From contig CAUYLG010009003.1 in the NCBI GenBank assembly GCA_963573385.1, positions 1 to 64,000 on the forward strand: 64,000 bases of DNA. The letters run 5' to 3'. Below are positions 1 through 11,729 of this stretch, one piece after another (positions within the stretch are counted from its first letter, which is position 1; each line of letters begins with the position of its first letter). Under the pieces are notes generated by a model, which was given only the letters and a program-made list of their open reading frames with translations, searched no databases and was not told the DNA's origin. The stretch is from Cacajao melanocephalus. Lineage: Eukaryota; Chordata; Mammalia; Primates; Pitheciidae. The translations under genes and the position numbers were made by a program.

Positions 1-185
1 TCAAAGTCAGCCTTGATGATATTGACTTAAAAAAAGAGCTCTGTAGTTCTCCTTGAAAAGATCCTTCACATCCCTTGTAATTTGTATTCCTAGGTATTTC
101 CGTTTGTAGCAATTGTGAATGGGAGTTCACTCATGATTTGATTCTCTGTTAGTCTGTTATTGGTGTATAGAAATGCTTGTGGGCT
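1..185 (-). mobile_element. L1 LINE fragment (ORF2 region, antisense)
   Basis: Read on the minus strand, this matches the recalled L1 ORF2 segment whose antisense contains the signature 'ttcctaggtatt' (near 88-99) followed by 'caattgtgaatgggag' (near 109-124). The element runs off the left edge of the window and is 5' and 3' truncated here. It is a dead fragment with no usable reading frame. Confidence 0.8.
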
Positions 186-663
186 TCACGCATGTGATAA
201 GAAAATGGAAAATATTAATACATGTAAGATTGGCCAAAATATGCTAAAATAGTTTGCTTATGCTTCTTAAAATTCTCATTTGTGTCAATAAGCTCAGTAA
301 ATGATCATTAAAAGCTTTTCTTCTACTGTGTGTGTGTGTGTGTATGTGTGTGTGGTAGAAGAATAATTTGTTGGAAACTGTGGAAGCATAATTATCAGGA
401 AAGTTTTAATTACATAAAATGAGGAGGCATATGCAGGCATATATCACATGAGCCAAGAGGTACATCAGCCTGAAAAATCTAAAATAATTTTCAGATGCCA
501 AACAGGTTATAATTCTTACTCCTAAAGAAAATGCTATTTTAATAACAGAACTATTTAATTTTAGGGTTATCTTTTCAAGGCAATAATTTCATGAAAAAGA
601 AACTTGACACCATAGATAATAGGGAGTCATAATGGATTATTGAGTAGGGTAATAACAAAATCT
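186..663. other. Unannotated AT-rich stretch
   Basis: No gene or recognisable repeat is seen, apart from a short TG-rich run at 327-354. Confidence 0.5.
327..354. repeat. (TG)n microsatellite, interrupted
   Basis: About 13 TG units with one TA interruption near 343. Confidence 0.85.
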
Positions 664-838
664 ATTAGGGTTCTCTAGAGTGACAGACTAATAGGATACA
701 CACACACATATATATATACATACACATATATATATGTATATATATACACACACACACACGTACATACACAAATGACAGAACTAACAGGATATATATGTAT
801 ATAAGATATATATGATGAGACATATCATATATCTTATA
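664..838 (-). mobile_element. Inverted ERVL-type LTR tip with CA/TA repeat
   Basis: Bases 664-698 are nearly the exact reverse complement of the LTR end at 1990-2030 (shared core 'ggttctctagagtgacaga'). A CA/TA-rich tract follows, then a second partial copy of the same tip at 771-790. The segment ends in an imperfect palindrome at 801-837. It looks like a truncated minus-strand LTR end fused directly to plus-strand retroviral internal sequence. Confidence 0.65.
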
Positions 839-1532
839 AGGGAGAGCTAAGAAGGGAGTTACAGTGTTGGCTGGGGTGACTGACCCAGACTGTCAAGATG
901 AAATCAGTCTACTACTCTACAATAGAGGTAAGGAAGAGTATCCATGGAATATAGGAGATCCATTAGGGTGTCTCTTAGTGTTATTGTGCCCTGTGATTAA
1001 GGTCAATGGGAAACTGTGACAGCACAATCGAAGCAGGACTACAAATGGCCCAGACCCTTCAGGAATGAAGGTTTGGGTCATTCCACCAGGAGAAAAAAAC
1101 ACGACCTGCTTAAGTGCTTGCTGAAGGCAAAGGGAATACAGAATGGATAATAGAAGAAGGTAGTCATCAATACCAGCTACAACCATGTGGCAAGTGGCAG
1201 AAGTGAGGACTGTAATTATCATGAATATTTCCTCCTCCTTTTGTTAAAAACATGTTTGTCCATGTATACACTGTAGTAAGAAAATATTTTCATTTTATTT
1301 CCTTTTTCCTTTATCATGTGACATAAGATTTATTGACTTCATATCCATGTCAGCATTCAAGTATTGTTAACTCTATTAAATAGCATTTGGGTTGTGGATT
1401 GATGCATTTCCAGTTATATGAAGGATAGTTTTGTTACGTTAGGCATAATTATGACCTTATTGTTGTCTTTATTTGAAGATTATTTATGATCTTAGGAGAT
1501 GTGTATGGGTTCAGGTTGTGAAGGGGTAGACT
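839..1532 (+). mobile_element. ERVL-type internal 3' region (non-coding remnant)
   Basis: The plus-strand sequence resembles the recalled 3' end of ERVL internal regions, notably 'gaggactgtaat' near 1205-1216 followed by 'tatttcctcctcc', and it leads directly into an LTR at 1533. No plus-strand frame is open. A 101-codon open frame on the opposite strand (917-1222) has no recognisable domain and is treated as chance. The fit to ERVL is from memory. Confidence 0.55.
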
Positions 1533-2030
1533 TGTGATGGTTAATACTGAGTGTCAACTTGGTTGGATTGAAGGACTCAAAGTAGTGATCCTGGGTGTGT
1601 CTGTGAGGGTGTTACCAAAGAAGATTAACATTTAAGTCAGTGGCCTAGGAAAGGCAGACCCACCCTTAATCTGGGTGGGCACCATCTAACCAGCTGCCAG
1701 CACAGCCGGAATATAAAGCAGGCAGAAAAACATGAAAATGCTAGACTGACTTAGCCTCCGAGCCTACATCTTTCTCCCGTGCTGAGTGCTTCCTGCTCTC
1801 CATACCAATCTTCCAAGTTCTTCAGCTTTGGGACTCGGACTGGCTTCTTTGCTCCTCAGCTTGCAGATGGCCTATTGTAGGATCTTGTGATCATGTGAGT
1901 TAATACTACTTAATAAACTTCCATATATATAATATGTATCCTATATATATAAATTTCCATATATAATATATACATTATATATATATATATCCTATTAGTT
2001 CTGTCACTCTAGAGAACCCCGACTAATACA
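1533..2030 (+). mobile_element. ERVL/MLT2-like LTR
   Basis: The segment starts 'tgtgatggttaata' and ends 'gactaataca', the TG...CA layout of an LTR. A TATA-like 'aatataaag' lies near 1710 and an AATAAA signal at 1912-1917, followed by a TA-rich tract. The order of TATA-like box, polyadenylation signal and terminus supports plus orientation. It is the 3' LTR of the remnant upstream. The exact subfamily is uncertain. Confidence 0.7.
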
Positions 2031-2239
2031 ATGCAATATTTATTTATTTGTCTTTCCTCTTTCAAATCTTGAGCCAACCACTTTTCCCAGATTGCAGGAG
2101 AAGGTATAGGGAAAAGACCATACAAGGTAGATGAGACATGGAGGAAAGAACTATTAGTGGTGGAGATAGCTTGTTTACATGGTGAAGAGGATGAGAAAAG
2201 CCACTATCAGGCAAAAGAACTCCATGGCCTCTAAGAGGG

Positions 2240-2636
2240 TGCTATGGTTTAAATATGTTTTTCCTCCAAAGTTGAAACTTAATGCCCAGTGTGGCGGTAT
2301 TGAGAAGTAGGGACTTTAAGAGGTGATTGGTTCACAAGAGATCTACCCTTATAAATAGATTAACCTATCCATGGATTAATGGGTTAATGGATTAACTGGT
2401 GGCTTTATAAGAAGAGGAAGAGTGACTAGAACTAGCATTTTAGCATTCTCAACTTCCTCACCATATGATACTTTGTATCACCTTAGGACTGTAGAGTGTC
2501 CACCGGCAAAAAGTCTCTCACCAGATGTGGCCTCTTAACTTTGGACTTCAAGGTCTCCATAACTGTAAGAAATAAATTACTTAAAAATAAATTACCAATT
2601 TTCAGCTGTTATAAGCAGCAGAAAACTGACTTATAT
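2240..2636 (+). mobile_element. MaLR LTR (MST/MLT1-like)
   Basis: It begins 'tgctatggttt' and continues with the MaLR-typical 'gtggcggtattgag' and 'tttaagaggtgattgg'. The 3' part has 'aagaaataaattac' and the terminal 'agcagcagaaaactgac'. Length of about 397 bp fits a solo LTR. It is diverged and carries no coding capacity. Confidence 0.8.
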
Positions 2637-3738
2637 AGAGGACAAAGCCCCAGAATGGCATAGGAGAAGACGTATTGCTTCAGACAGGGTTCTTGGCATA
2701 ATCAATGGTGAGGCTTCCAAACACAGTTGCATTTCTAGTCCCAGAGCCAGCTGTACTAACTTTGGAAGTCCCAGCCCCATGAACTTGGCTGCTATGTCAA
2801 TGTCCCTTGAAGTGGTGTTGGGTTGGAAACTGTGACTGGGGTTAAGTGAGGTCAGGGGATGGGGGGCTGCCGAACTGCTGAGGCTGTCATCTGTTAGTGT
2901 CTCATCTGCTAGTGGTGGGCTGCCAAACTGCTGAGGCTCTGATCTGTTAGTGGTTGTTTGAGCACCACTGCAGAGAGTGGTGGACTTAGCACCTGACAAG
3001 TGCTCTTGAACAGAGAAGGGAGGGAACACACTTGGCACAAGTGTACATTTTTGGGAGTGAAAGACTGTGGCAAGGAAGCTGTTCTAGTACAGAAAAGGTA
3101 GAGGGGGCAGTGACGGGCTCTTTTTAAAGTAGTAGTGATTTAGTGTGCATGACCAAGTGTAAGGAAACAAAATTGAGACAATAAACCTTTTTGGGAGGTT
3201 GTTTTAGTGATTCAGGTATGAGAAATGACAGCTTAGTTAGTATGGCCCACTGGGAATGAAAGAAAGATAATAGTTTAAGAGAAATTCTGAAGATCTCACT
3301 CCAAGGTTAAGGAGCTGAGGAGGTGGGGTCTTCCAAGAGTGAATGCCTAGTAGTTTGTTATACTATTTAAGAATATAAATAGTTAACAGTCACATTTAAA
3401 ACTGTGATGATTTAAACATTAAAGTTTGGAGAACCTTTCAAGACAGAATCAAGGACAGAAGCAAGAAATAAACTTGGAGTAAAAGTTCTAAAGAAACAAA
3501 GGCTGAAGAAACTCTAGATTCAAGTAAATCTTAGAACTATCAGTGACTGTCATCTGAAGAAAATCAGATAAAAGCAGACTAACTGCTGTGCAGATGGATT
3601 TACTTGAATGAGACCAAAATATCTTGTTACCATGAGGCTAAAAAAAGATATAAACGAATGCTGAAATTCATAACTGAAACAGTCATTTCCATTAGGTGTT
3701 GACTTGTTTATCAAGTAGGTACCATGTTTGTTTTACTC
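2637..3738. other. Unassigned stretch with a tandem duplication
   Basis: I recognise no repeat family. A 135-codon open frame on the minus strand (2631-3038) is low-complexity, shows no domain and overlaps the duplication at 2864-2952, so it is not called as a gene. Confidence 0.4.
2864..2952. repeat. Tandem duplication, about 53-bp period
   Basis: Two 36-bp copies (2864-2899 and 2917-2952) share 'aactgctgaggct' and 'atctgttagtg', with about three mismatches. Confidence 0.8.
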
Positions 3739-3739
3739 A

Positions 3740-3806
3740 GGGTTATATGTTCAGTAGCTAGACAAGGGATTGATAAATATTTGTTGAATGAGTAAACGAA
3801 TAAACC
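3740..3806 (+). mobile_element. L2 LINE 3' end fragment
   Basis: The motif 'aaatatttgttgaatgagt' near 3776-3794 matches the conserved 3' tail of L2. Confidence 0.55.
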
Positions 3807-3894
3807 ATTGCATACTCTGACCTTAAGTGGAAGATAAAGTCTGCCCAAGTCCAAGAAGAATGTTTGCCCAAATTGAGAACAAAGTGGAATCCAG

Positions 3895-3980
3895 TAGTGC
3901 GTGATGAAATGTTCTGTGTACTAGCCTCATGTGGCTATGGAGCACTTGAAATGTCGCTAGTACAACTAAGGAACTAATAG
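3895..3980. mobile_element. hAT-like MITE fragment (TAGCCACATGTGGCTA family)
   Basis: Contains 'catgtggctatggagcac' followed by 'ttgaaatgtcgctagta', diagnostic of a mammalian MER-type DNA transposon. Fuller copies are at 18345-18548 and 52262-52475. I do not commit to a MER number. Confidence 0.5.
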
Positions 3981-3984
3981 CCTC

Positions 3985-5189
3985 ATACAGCTTGCATCTA
4001 CTTTATTGGGCAATGCAGATGTGTACAATGACTTCACCAGTTAGGGAACCTGCTTCTTCCGGGCAGATGTAACCTGTGCCAGGGCAGTGGTTTTGCCAGG
4101 GGTCAGAAGCAGAGTGGGACTTGGGAAAGAAATAAAGGATTCACTGCTGGAGCTGGTTTTATTAATCCTTAGCTCAGGGAACAGAAGCTGTCTGCCATGC
4201 TCATGTGAGATCCAGGTGACTTCACCAGGGAAAGAGACCAGAGAGGGGTTTGGGTCCAAAGCCCTAGTTAGCAGTAAAATTGAGTTTACTCTAAAGGTCT
4301 TTGTGAAAATACCTTTTAGAGGACTAGAGGCTTTCATAGATGACTAGAAAAACTTCAAGATTTAGGGATTCTGGTCACCTTTTTTTGTACCACATGAATG
4401 ATAATTGCATCCAATTATTAAAAGATGGAGTAGGCTTCTATAAATGCTTAACAAACATTCAGACACCCAGGAATTCACAGTTTGGGAAAGCAATGTCTTT
4501 GAATATAGTAAGTATAGCAGATACTAAAAAATACTTATATGTATTTAGATATGTATTAAAATAGATCACCATTTATATTTGTCATGTATATCTAATTTTT
4601 ATTAGATTTTGAAATACTCTACTGTGGTTTTTGTTTTAGCAGATTTAGCTGGTTAGTTATAGCTTGCTTAGCAAGTATTAGAATTATTCTGATTTCCTGG
4701 AGCTCTCTGCAGCTTGGCCAGGAGAGGAGGAGGGAATTGTTCAGGAGCCTGTTAAATTGGCCTTGTATTTAGAATTCACCCAGCAATAATACATATCAAT
4801 ATCATGTATTGAGCTGCATGTAGGAGCAGATGTTTGGCATGTTTGAGGCTACTTCTGGGAATAGTCTCTGTTGAAGAAAGGAAAGTATGCTTCAGATCTA
4901 TTCACATAATTTATGAAAGCGAAAAAGGATTTCTCACAAAGGAAGAATGCTGGACAGACTATTATATTTAGCAAGATAAAGCGTGCTGTGTGCAAATTCC
5001 CAAAGTCCTCCAGTATAGCAGAGGACAAAGAAATATTAATACACTCCTGTTTTATAGGAGATTAGTTCTCTAACGAGCAAATAAGCAAAAAAATAGGGGA
5101 GTCTCCTAGGGTTTTCTGAAGATTGGTTCACCTCCCTTAGGCCAACCATTTGTTTTCATTGTCTTTATGAGAGAAAGTCTTTTGTAAGC
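3985..5189. other. Unannotated stretch
   Basis: No recognisable element. Overlapping open frames on both strands at about 4041-4347 (98 and 86 codons) carry no domain and are considered chance. Confidence 0.4.
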
Positions 5190-6560
5190 ATTTAATTTGC
5201 ACCACAGGAAAATGTTTACATTTTGGAATCTTGAGGTTTGGAGGGACTTTCAAAGATCATTTAATCCTGCCACCTATCTAATGCTTGACTTAGTTTTGCA
5301 AAAATCTTGTCAAAGATCATACAATCAGGGCTTCAACATCTTCAGGAGAGAGTGGTCAGTAGCTCCCAAGCTGAGCCATTCTGTCCTTAGAGGATTCTGA
5401 CACCGAGGACTCTTAGCCTTACAGAGTCTAATTCATCTGTCCTACTTGTAACCACTGGGGTCAAACACAGCACCTCTAATTCTTTTTCCCATTGAAGTTA
5501 TTAGGATATTTGAGCATGCTGATCAGATCTCCAGGATGCGTATGCTCTAGTACTTTGAGAAATTCTTGAATATTATTGATTTGAGTGTTTGTACATCTCG
5601 GGTCACTCTTGAATGTGCGCAGTTTCTCCATGCTTGTATTGCAGTACTTCATGGGTTGTCTGGGCTATATAGAGATAAGTGGGGCTTTTGCTTTCTCTTA
5701 TATAGGATTCTCTCCTCTTTTTTCTCTCCGCCCCTGTCTTTTCCTCCCTTCCACTCCCCTACTCTTTTTCTCACTCCTTCCCTCCTCTTTTGAAGGCGTG
5801 AATACTGCATTCAAAAAATATTCCATTTACTGTTGATTCACATTAATCTTTCTATAGACTAAAATCTGTAAGCCTTAGTTGCCTGTGTTGCTACTATGCC
5901 ACATCTTCTCCATTCTATACAAAACAATTGTCCTTTGAACTTAATCATGTCATTTTAAATTTACTTGTATTTCTTTTCAATTTCTATTATTACTTTTCAT
6001 TTATAGATAATTCATTTCTATAAGTACTTTATTTTTATTAATTTCAGATATAGCCCTTGTCTCTAACATGTCAGCTTCCAATCTCATCATTTAGTCATCC
6101 ACATGGCCATTCTCCCTTCTACAAAGTTTATGATATCTACTCTATTTTCTTCCAGGACATTGAGTAACATGGTGAAACAAATGGAACCCAGAAAAGAATT
6201 CTGATTCAGAAATGTAGAACTAGGTTGATGTTGATCCACTACTTAGCACCATCTGGATATAGCTGTTGAAACTGTTACTGATCTGCTTCATTGTCTGGGC
6301 ACTCAGCTTCTGTAATCCCTTTTATCTTCAAGGTTAAGCTAAAAGACCTTCTTAAGTTCTCTTTGGAGGTGATGTGTGCTAGGTTATCTTCAATTTTTAT
6401 AACCTTAGGAATTATATCAAAGAAGGAAACGGCATTTGACAATTCTTATTTCCTTGTGCAGCTGTTGTGTTGTCCTCTCTATAGCATATTTCTTAGACAA
6501 GTAGCACGCTTTGATTCTCTAACAGACACATGGCACTGAGAGGAGGATACTGGAAAGAAA
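5190..6560 (-). mobile_element. Decayed L3/CR1-like LINE (antisense)
   Basis: Scattered matches to antisense L3/CR1 sequence are visible: 'ccactggggtcaaacaca' near 5453-5470, followed by a stretch that ends in 'agatctccagg', and 'ttgatgttgatccacta' near 6224-6240. All reading frames are destroyed. A pyrimidine-rich tract interrupts it at 5707-5793. The boundaries are rough. Confidence 0.45.
5707..5793. repeat. Pyrimidine-rich low-complexity tract
   Basis: C/T-rich run on the plus strand with little else. Confidence 0.7.
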
Positions 6561-8794
6561 TTGAACATTCAGGTAATAACTATAATTTCTGATGCATTTT
6601 ATGGTAGCACAAAAACATAACAAGTTGCTTTGCCATATCAGATGAAATCCACTACTTTCTAATCAGCAGAGAACTTGAAATAATTGATGTTTTTATTAAA
6701 TCAGAACCTCTGAACCACAGCTAATTCTTATTTCTAAGGGTTTTTCTTATATTTCCAAAGAACTGAAAATATTTAAAATTTTTAGCCACATCAGTGTCAT
6801 GAAACTTCAGGAGATTTATATACATTTTGGTCAAAATAGAAGAGGCACACAAAGAATCCCTCAGTAAAGATAAAACCCTTGCAGCAAGGTGTATGCTAAC
6901 GAGTCAGTTGGATACAACAGTGATGGACAGAATTGAAAAATTTCAACTCAGTCTTTATCTTCCTATGTGGAAAATAACTGTTGCATTAATTATGCAACTA
7001 AATCTCTTAAGGTGAAATCTGTAAAAGAAATAAGAAAAATTAAGAAAAAGAACCCAAACCCCTGCCATCTCTATAGTAAAACAAGAACTAGTTTTCTATA
7101 AAGACATGGCTGCTTCCTTCTCATTCAAGTTAACAGATATTTTCTATGACCAGTGTGACTGTTTCTAAGTTGTCATTACTCAGGTGACTGAGTTTTATGT
7201 TAAATTTTATTCCACATGTACAGTCATTTAAATTATGTAGACATTTTAATAAAATCAGTGTTATACTTCTGGAAACAAAGACCTTTTTTTTGCTGAATTT
7301 CATGTTAGTTTGTATTTTCTATTCTCTATTTAGAAACAAAAAATTAGGAACATCATAGTTTTAAAAAGAATATTATGATAAAGCTTTCATATGTGATTTT
7401 AGAAAGGAATTCAATATGGAGCAGGACCAGAAGAGGTTTCCAAGGTATGAAAATATATTTTTAGAAGTATAGATTTCACTGATAGTGTATGTGTGTGTTT
7501 CTAATACAGTAATAAAATGAGGAAATATCCCTATTCATGTTTTAACTATTATCGCTATAATTTGTCACTGTTAGAACCTTGAAGAAATGTCCTTGGCAGT
7601 CCCTGATTTAAACATTTCATGTTTGTTTGTCCCTCTGGGTTGAGCCTTGGTTAGAAAATTAATAATAAATTAATATAAGTAATAAAGGAGGGACTGGATG
7701 GTCATAAGGTAGGCAGGAGTTAAAATGAAATTTTCTTAGTTGAAAATTTATAAAAACAGCTGTGATATTGTTTCAATATTTCATTAGTGATTTATATTCT
7801 TAGAATTTTTAGAAGCTGAAATAAGTATTATTTTATTTTCTTGTTATAATTAACTCATGTGCATGGAGACTACCAAAGATAATTATTGAAGTTATTAGAA
7901 ATTCTGAGCTCCCAACTAAAACTGTCATAAGATATTACTCTGTTCTATGATAGCTTAGAGAATGAATGCATTTCCTATGAGCCAGAGTGTTAGCATGAAG
8001 TTCAGGGTAGATTCATGCCTTCCCTCTTTCATCCAAGATGTCCAGAGTGAAGGCAAATTGCAGTGGCCATAAACTTGTTAGGACAATCAGATTATGCAAA
8101 ATTTACTTTTTTTGTTTTGAAACAAATTACAAATTGCTATTTAAAACTCAAGATGGAAAATAAAAGCTGACTAGGGCCAAGTTCTGGTAATATGTGTGAC
8201 CTTCATCGTCCTCCTGTCTCCCTGGAATGTAAATCATATTTTGTCTCCCTAAATAATCCTCAAATCTCAAGATTGGAATTCATGTTTATGAAGAAAAACC
8301 TATCTTGGTCTAACACTTTGAAACCTTCCTGCTAACTGTGCTACATTCTCCTTTGATCTGATTGATGTATTCTGGTCATGAACATGACCAGTTCATGTGG
8401 GTAACTGCTATTTAGTGAGACAAGTCTTCTAAGTTTAAAGGGTGGGTGCTCTTATACCAAGAGGAAATATTTTTTGTTTCATAAACAGCCTGTGGAATTA
8501 TGAGGTTGATTATGATATCAGATTATATTCTTGTTCTAAGAATGGGGATTCCAACCTATGAGCTCTCTCAGCTTTGAGGCATCTTAACTTTGAGTCCTGC
8601 TTGCAGCTGTCACATTGACTAGGTTAGTAGTTTTTAAATCAGAATTACACATCACAATAACCTGGAAAGAAAGCCCAAACTTCCATCTCCAGCTACTATA
8701 TTTCATCATTTCCAGGATGCACTTTTTTAAACATGTTTTAAACATTTTTTTCATTTCTGAAATCTGGATGTGCTTTACATTAGTTTAATCAAAG
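6561..8794. other. Unannotated AT-rich stretch
   Basis: No gene or confident repeat was found. A weak similarity to MER5-type ends near 8639-8690 was not strong enough to call. Confidence 0.4.
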
Positions 8795-8986
8795 TTCTTT
8801 AAGATAAATTTTATTGTGCATATGTGAGGTTTACAACATGATGTTATGGGATACATGTAGACAGTAAAGTGGTTACTATAGTGAAGCAAACTATCATCTC
8901 ATGAAGTTACTTTTTGGTGAAAAAAGCAGGCAACTAAATCTACTTATTTAATGCATATGCCCAATACAATATAATTTTATTAACTA
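8795..8986 (-). mobile_element. L1 3' end, part 1 (antisense)
   Basis: 'gtttacaacatgatgtta' (8829-8846) and the downstream 'attttattaacta' match the antisense L1MA/L1PB-type 3' region. The match breaks at 8987, where a DNA transposon is inserted, and resumes at 9344. Confidence 0.75.
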
Positions 8987-9343
8987 CAGGTTGAGTGTCT
9001 TTTATTCAAAATACTTGGGGCCAGAAGTGTTTCAGATTTGGGCCTTTTTCTGGACGTTGGATATTTGTACATGCATAATAAGATATCTGGGGGATAGGAT
9101 CCAAGCCTAAACACAAAATGAATTTGTGTTTTATTACATCTTATTCATATAGCCTAAAACTAATTTTATACAGTATCTTAAATAATTTTGTTCATGAAAC
9201 AACGTTTGTGTAAGTTGAATGATCAGAAGGCAATGTTGCCACCATCTCAGGCACCCACGTAGCATCATGTCTGTGCTCAGAAAGTTCCAGATTTTGGAGC
9301 ATTTTGGATTTTAAATCTTTGGATTAGAGATACTCTACCTACA
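8987..9343 (+). mobile_element. Tigger/pogo-like MITE, copy 1 (MER44/Tigger7-like)
   Basis: It opens 'caggttgagtgtc' and closes with the imperfect inverted repeat 'gatactctacct' near 9330-9340. The TA at 8985-8986 before it and the TA near 9344 fit the TA target duplication of Tc1/mariner-pogo elements. The interior 'ggccagaagtgtttcag' and 'gatatctgggggatagg' match the copy at 36430-36788. It is non-autonomous, with no transposase. Confidence 0.75.
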
Positions 9344-9560
9344 TAGTCCTCATGTTGCTTATTATATTTCTGGACCTGTGCATCCTAGGTAACTGCTACT
9401 CTGTAAGCTTTTATTCTCTATCTCTGTATAGTTGATTTTTTTTTAAGACTCCACATATAAGAGAGATTATGCAGTATTTTTCTTATTTTTCTTTCTATGT
9501 CTCATTTATTTCACTTATAATAATTATGGCTTAATTGCAGTCTTTTCTTTCTTAGCAGTA
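9344..9560 (-). mobile_element. L1 3' end, part 2 (antisense)
   Basis: Continuation of the interrupted L1 ('tagtcctcatgttgct', then 'actccacatataagagag' near 9449-9466). Joined to 8795-8986, it restores the recalled L1 order. Confidence 0.7.
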
Positions 9561-9764
9561 CCTAAAATAATGGTGCATCTTATGATCAATGGCATCTTAG
9601 AATCAGTGAAATATTGATTGGCTCAGCGTCTCTGAGGAGGAGGGTGTCTCACTGTGTGAATTTTACAAAAGCTCTACAGTTAAGTCTGATGTACACCATT
9701 TGTTATAAATACGTTGAACTAGATCGTGGCATATTTTTCAAATTAACAATAATAAACTGATCAC

Positions 9765-10003
9765 TGATATTCGTTGATTTCTCTCTTGCCAGGACTTGGG
9801 CTAAACACTTTCCATATTTGTATCTTATTTAATTCTCCCAACAATCCTATTGGATAGGTATTATTATCCCTGCTATATGGATTAAGATACAGGCTTAGAG
9901 AGATGAAGTAAGCTGTCCAAGGACATGTACAAATTAGTAGAAGAGCAAGTACATGAGCCCAGGTGGGTTTCACTTCAAAGCTCTAACCACTAGGTTATAT
10001 AGC
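9765..10003 (-). mobile_element. MIR SINE
   Basis: Antisense MIR core: 'tatcttatttaattctccc', 'cttagagagatgaagtaag' and 'ctctaaccactagg'. Almost full length; the tRNA-related 5' end lies at the right. Confidence 0.85.
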
Positions 10004-10007
10004 AAGG

Positions 10008-10194
10008 CAGTGGTTTGTAAAGTGTGGTCTGCAGACCAGCATCATCAGCATTCTCTGGGGATATGTTAGAAATGCAAATTTTGGGGTCGTAGTGCAGACC
10101 TAAGGTATGAGGAACTCTGAGAGTGGGGCAAGTAATGTATTTTAATAAGCTTTTCTAGGTGATTCTGGTGTATTCTAAACTATTAGGACCACTA
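10008..10194 (+). mobile_element. MER20 DNA transposon (hAT-Charlie)
   Basis: Begins 'cagtggtttgtaaagtg', has 'tgttagaaatgcaaatt' near 10064-10080, and ends 'ggtgattctgg...accact', the MER20 layout with short inverted ends. Confidence 0.8.
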
Positions 10195-11729
10195 TTGTAT
10201 AGGATACAATGCTCTTGCAATAGGAATAGAACACATAGCTAATAAAGATAGGACCTAATAAAGTTTATTGGATAGCTGGCTGGCTCATATTTTAATCTTA
10301 AGATAATGCCATATTTGCAAGGTTGACTAAGCTTTTAGTTGCTTAATAACAAATAAAATTGCATTTGCTCAAATGTGCTTTAATTATAGTTCCCAGTAGG
10401 CAGAACTATGGTAACAAAATATACTAGGCTCTAATGTTTTTTGCATAATGAGCATAGTCAAAGCATTTAGCCCAAATGGATTACAATTCCCCATACTAGA
10501 CAGGAAAGCTTTAGAAGGACCACATGCTTTTCTTTGGTTTGACATCGTCTTGTCCTCAATCTTAGTCTAATCCTATTATTTCCTTTCTTTAAACGTACAA
10601 AATTCAGCATCTTTGTTCCTAAGAGGAAAGGACAAACTGACAAGATCCTTCCTTGTATTATCCTGGTTTGATAGATTGGTTAAATCTAGCATTTGTAATG
10701 CAGATAGAAATAAACAGTTTCTGAACAAAAGCTGATTAAAGAATTCAGTTGAAAAAATAAAGAACCTTCTTGCTTAGTTAAAAAAAAAAAGAGTGATTGA
10801 CATTAAGGAATTAAGCATCCCCAAAGGATAACTAAATTTAATTCTAAGAAGAGAAAGGCAGTTTAAAAAATAATATACCAAAGTGACAGTGTAGAGATGC
10901 CTGGTGAATATGATTGTGTCTACTCAACTTCGGTACAACTATTTGAAAAGCACAACATTCAAATAGTAATTTTTTTGCTCTGCATGATGCAAAATAAGGC
11001 ATTTGATTTTTCTTTTTTTCACTAAATTGACTGGTTCTTGAATGTGTTATTTGACCCACAGTACTGTACTACCCACAGCATTTCCCAGACAACTGAACTA
11101 AGTAGATGTCTTATTGTTGTTTTTTCCTAATAGATATGTTGTATTTTCCTAATAGATATTGTTGTTTTTTCCTAATAGTATGGGGATGAAGATAGTGGTA
11201 ATTGGACAAGGGGAAAGCATAGCATTTGGAACTTGAAAGTGGAAATTTTAGAAGCATGAGTACTAGTCAGCCTAGAGACCTGTTACTTGCTACAGTGACC
11301 TGCAGACATTGTCTCTACCTCCACGGAATTGTGCACACTTATTAATGCAGATTGCTGTCTTATAAATAGGGCAAAGGGGTTGAGGGCCTTGTTGCAGATC
11401 TTGAAATATTTCCTTTGTAATACCTGTTTCTGATGTGTGGCTTGAATTTCAAAATGTTATCCGATTGATACCCAAAAGCTATTTTCTCCTGGGTCCTTTT
11501 GCCTTGAATAAATCTTTGGACTTTTGCCCTCTACTCCCAGATCTTATTGCTGCCTGTGCTCCTGCTGCAATTTGGTCTCTGTACTGGGAGTCCAAACCAC
11601 CTGGCCAAACCTCAAAACCTGCCTACAACCTCCATTTTAACTAGTCTCTTATAAATGGATGTTAGACCTCCTCGTGGACTCATAGTCCTCCTAGAAGAGT
11701 CAGCTAAGATCACTGATGAAGGTGACTAC
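10195..11729. other. Unannotated stretch
   Basis: Apart from the minisatellite at 11113-11179 I see no recognisable element or gene. A 69-codon frame at 11435-11644 has no domain. Confidence 0.4.
11113..11179. repeat. Short minisatellite, three units of about 22-25 bp
   Basis: 'tttcctaatag' recurs three times, each preceded by 'gttgt', with unit lengths of roughly 22-25 bp. Confidence 0.8.

Noticed and set aside
2631..3038. 135-codon minus-strand frame
   Set aside because: Starts at the edge of a MaLR LTR, contains a duplicated low-complexity segment and has no recognisable domain.
8639..8690. MER5-like MITE end
   Set aside because: Short, imperfect similarity with no matching second end.
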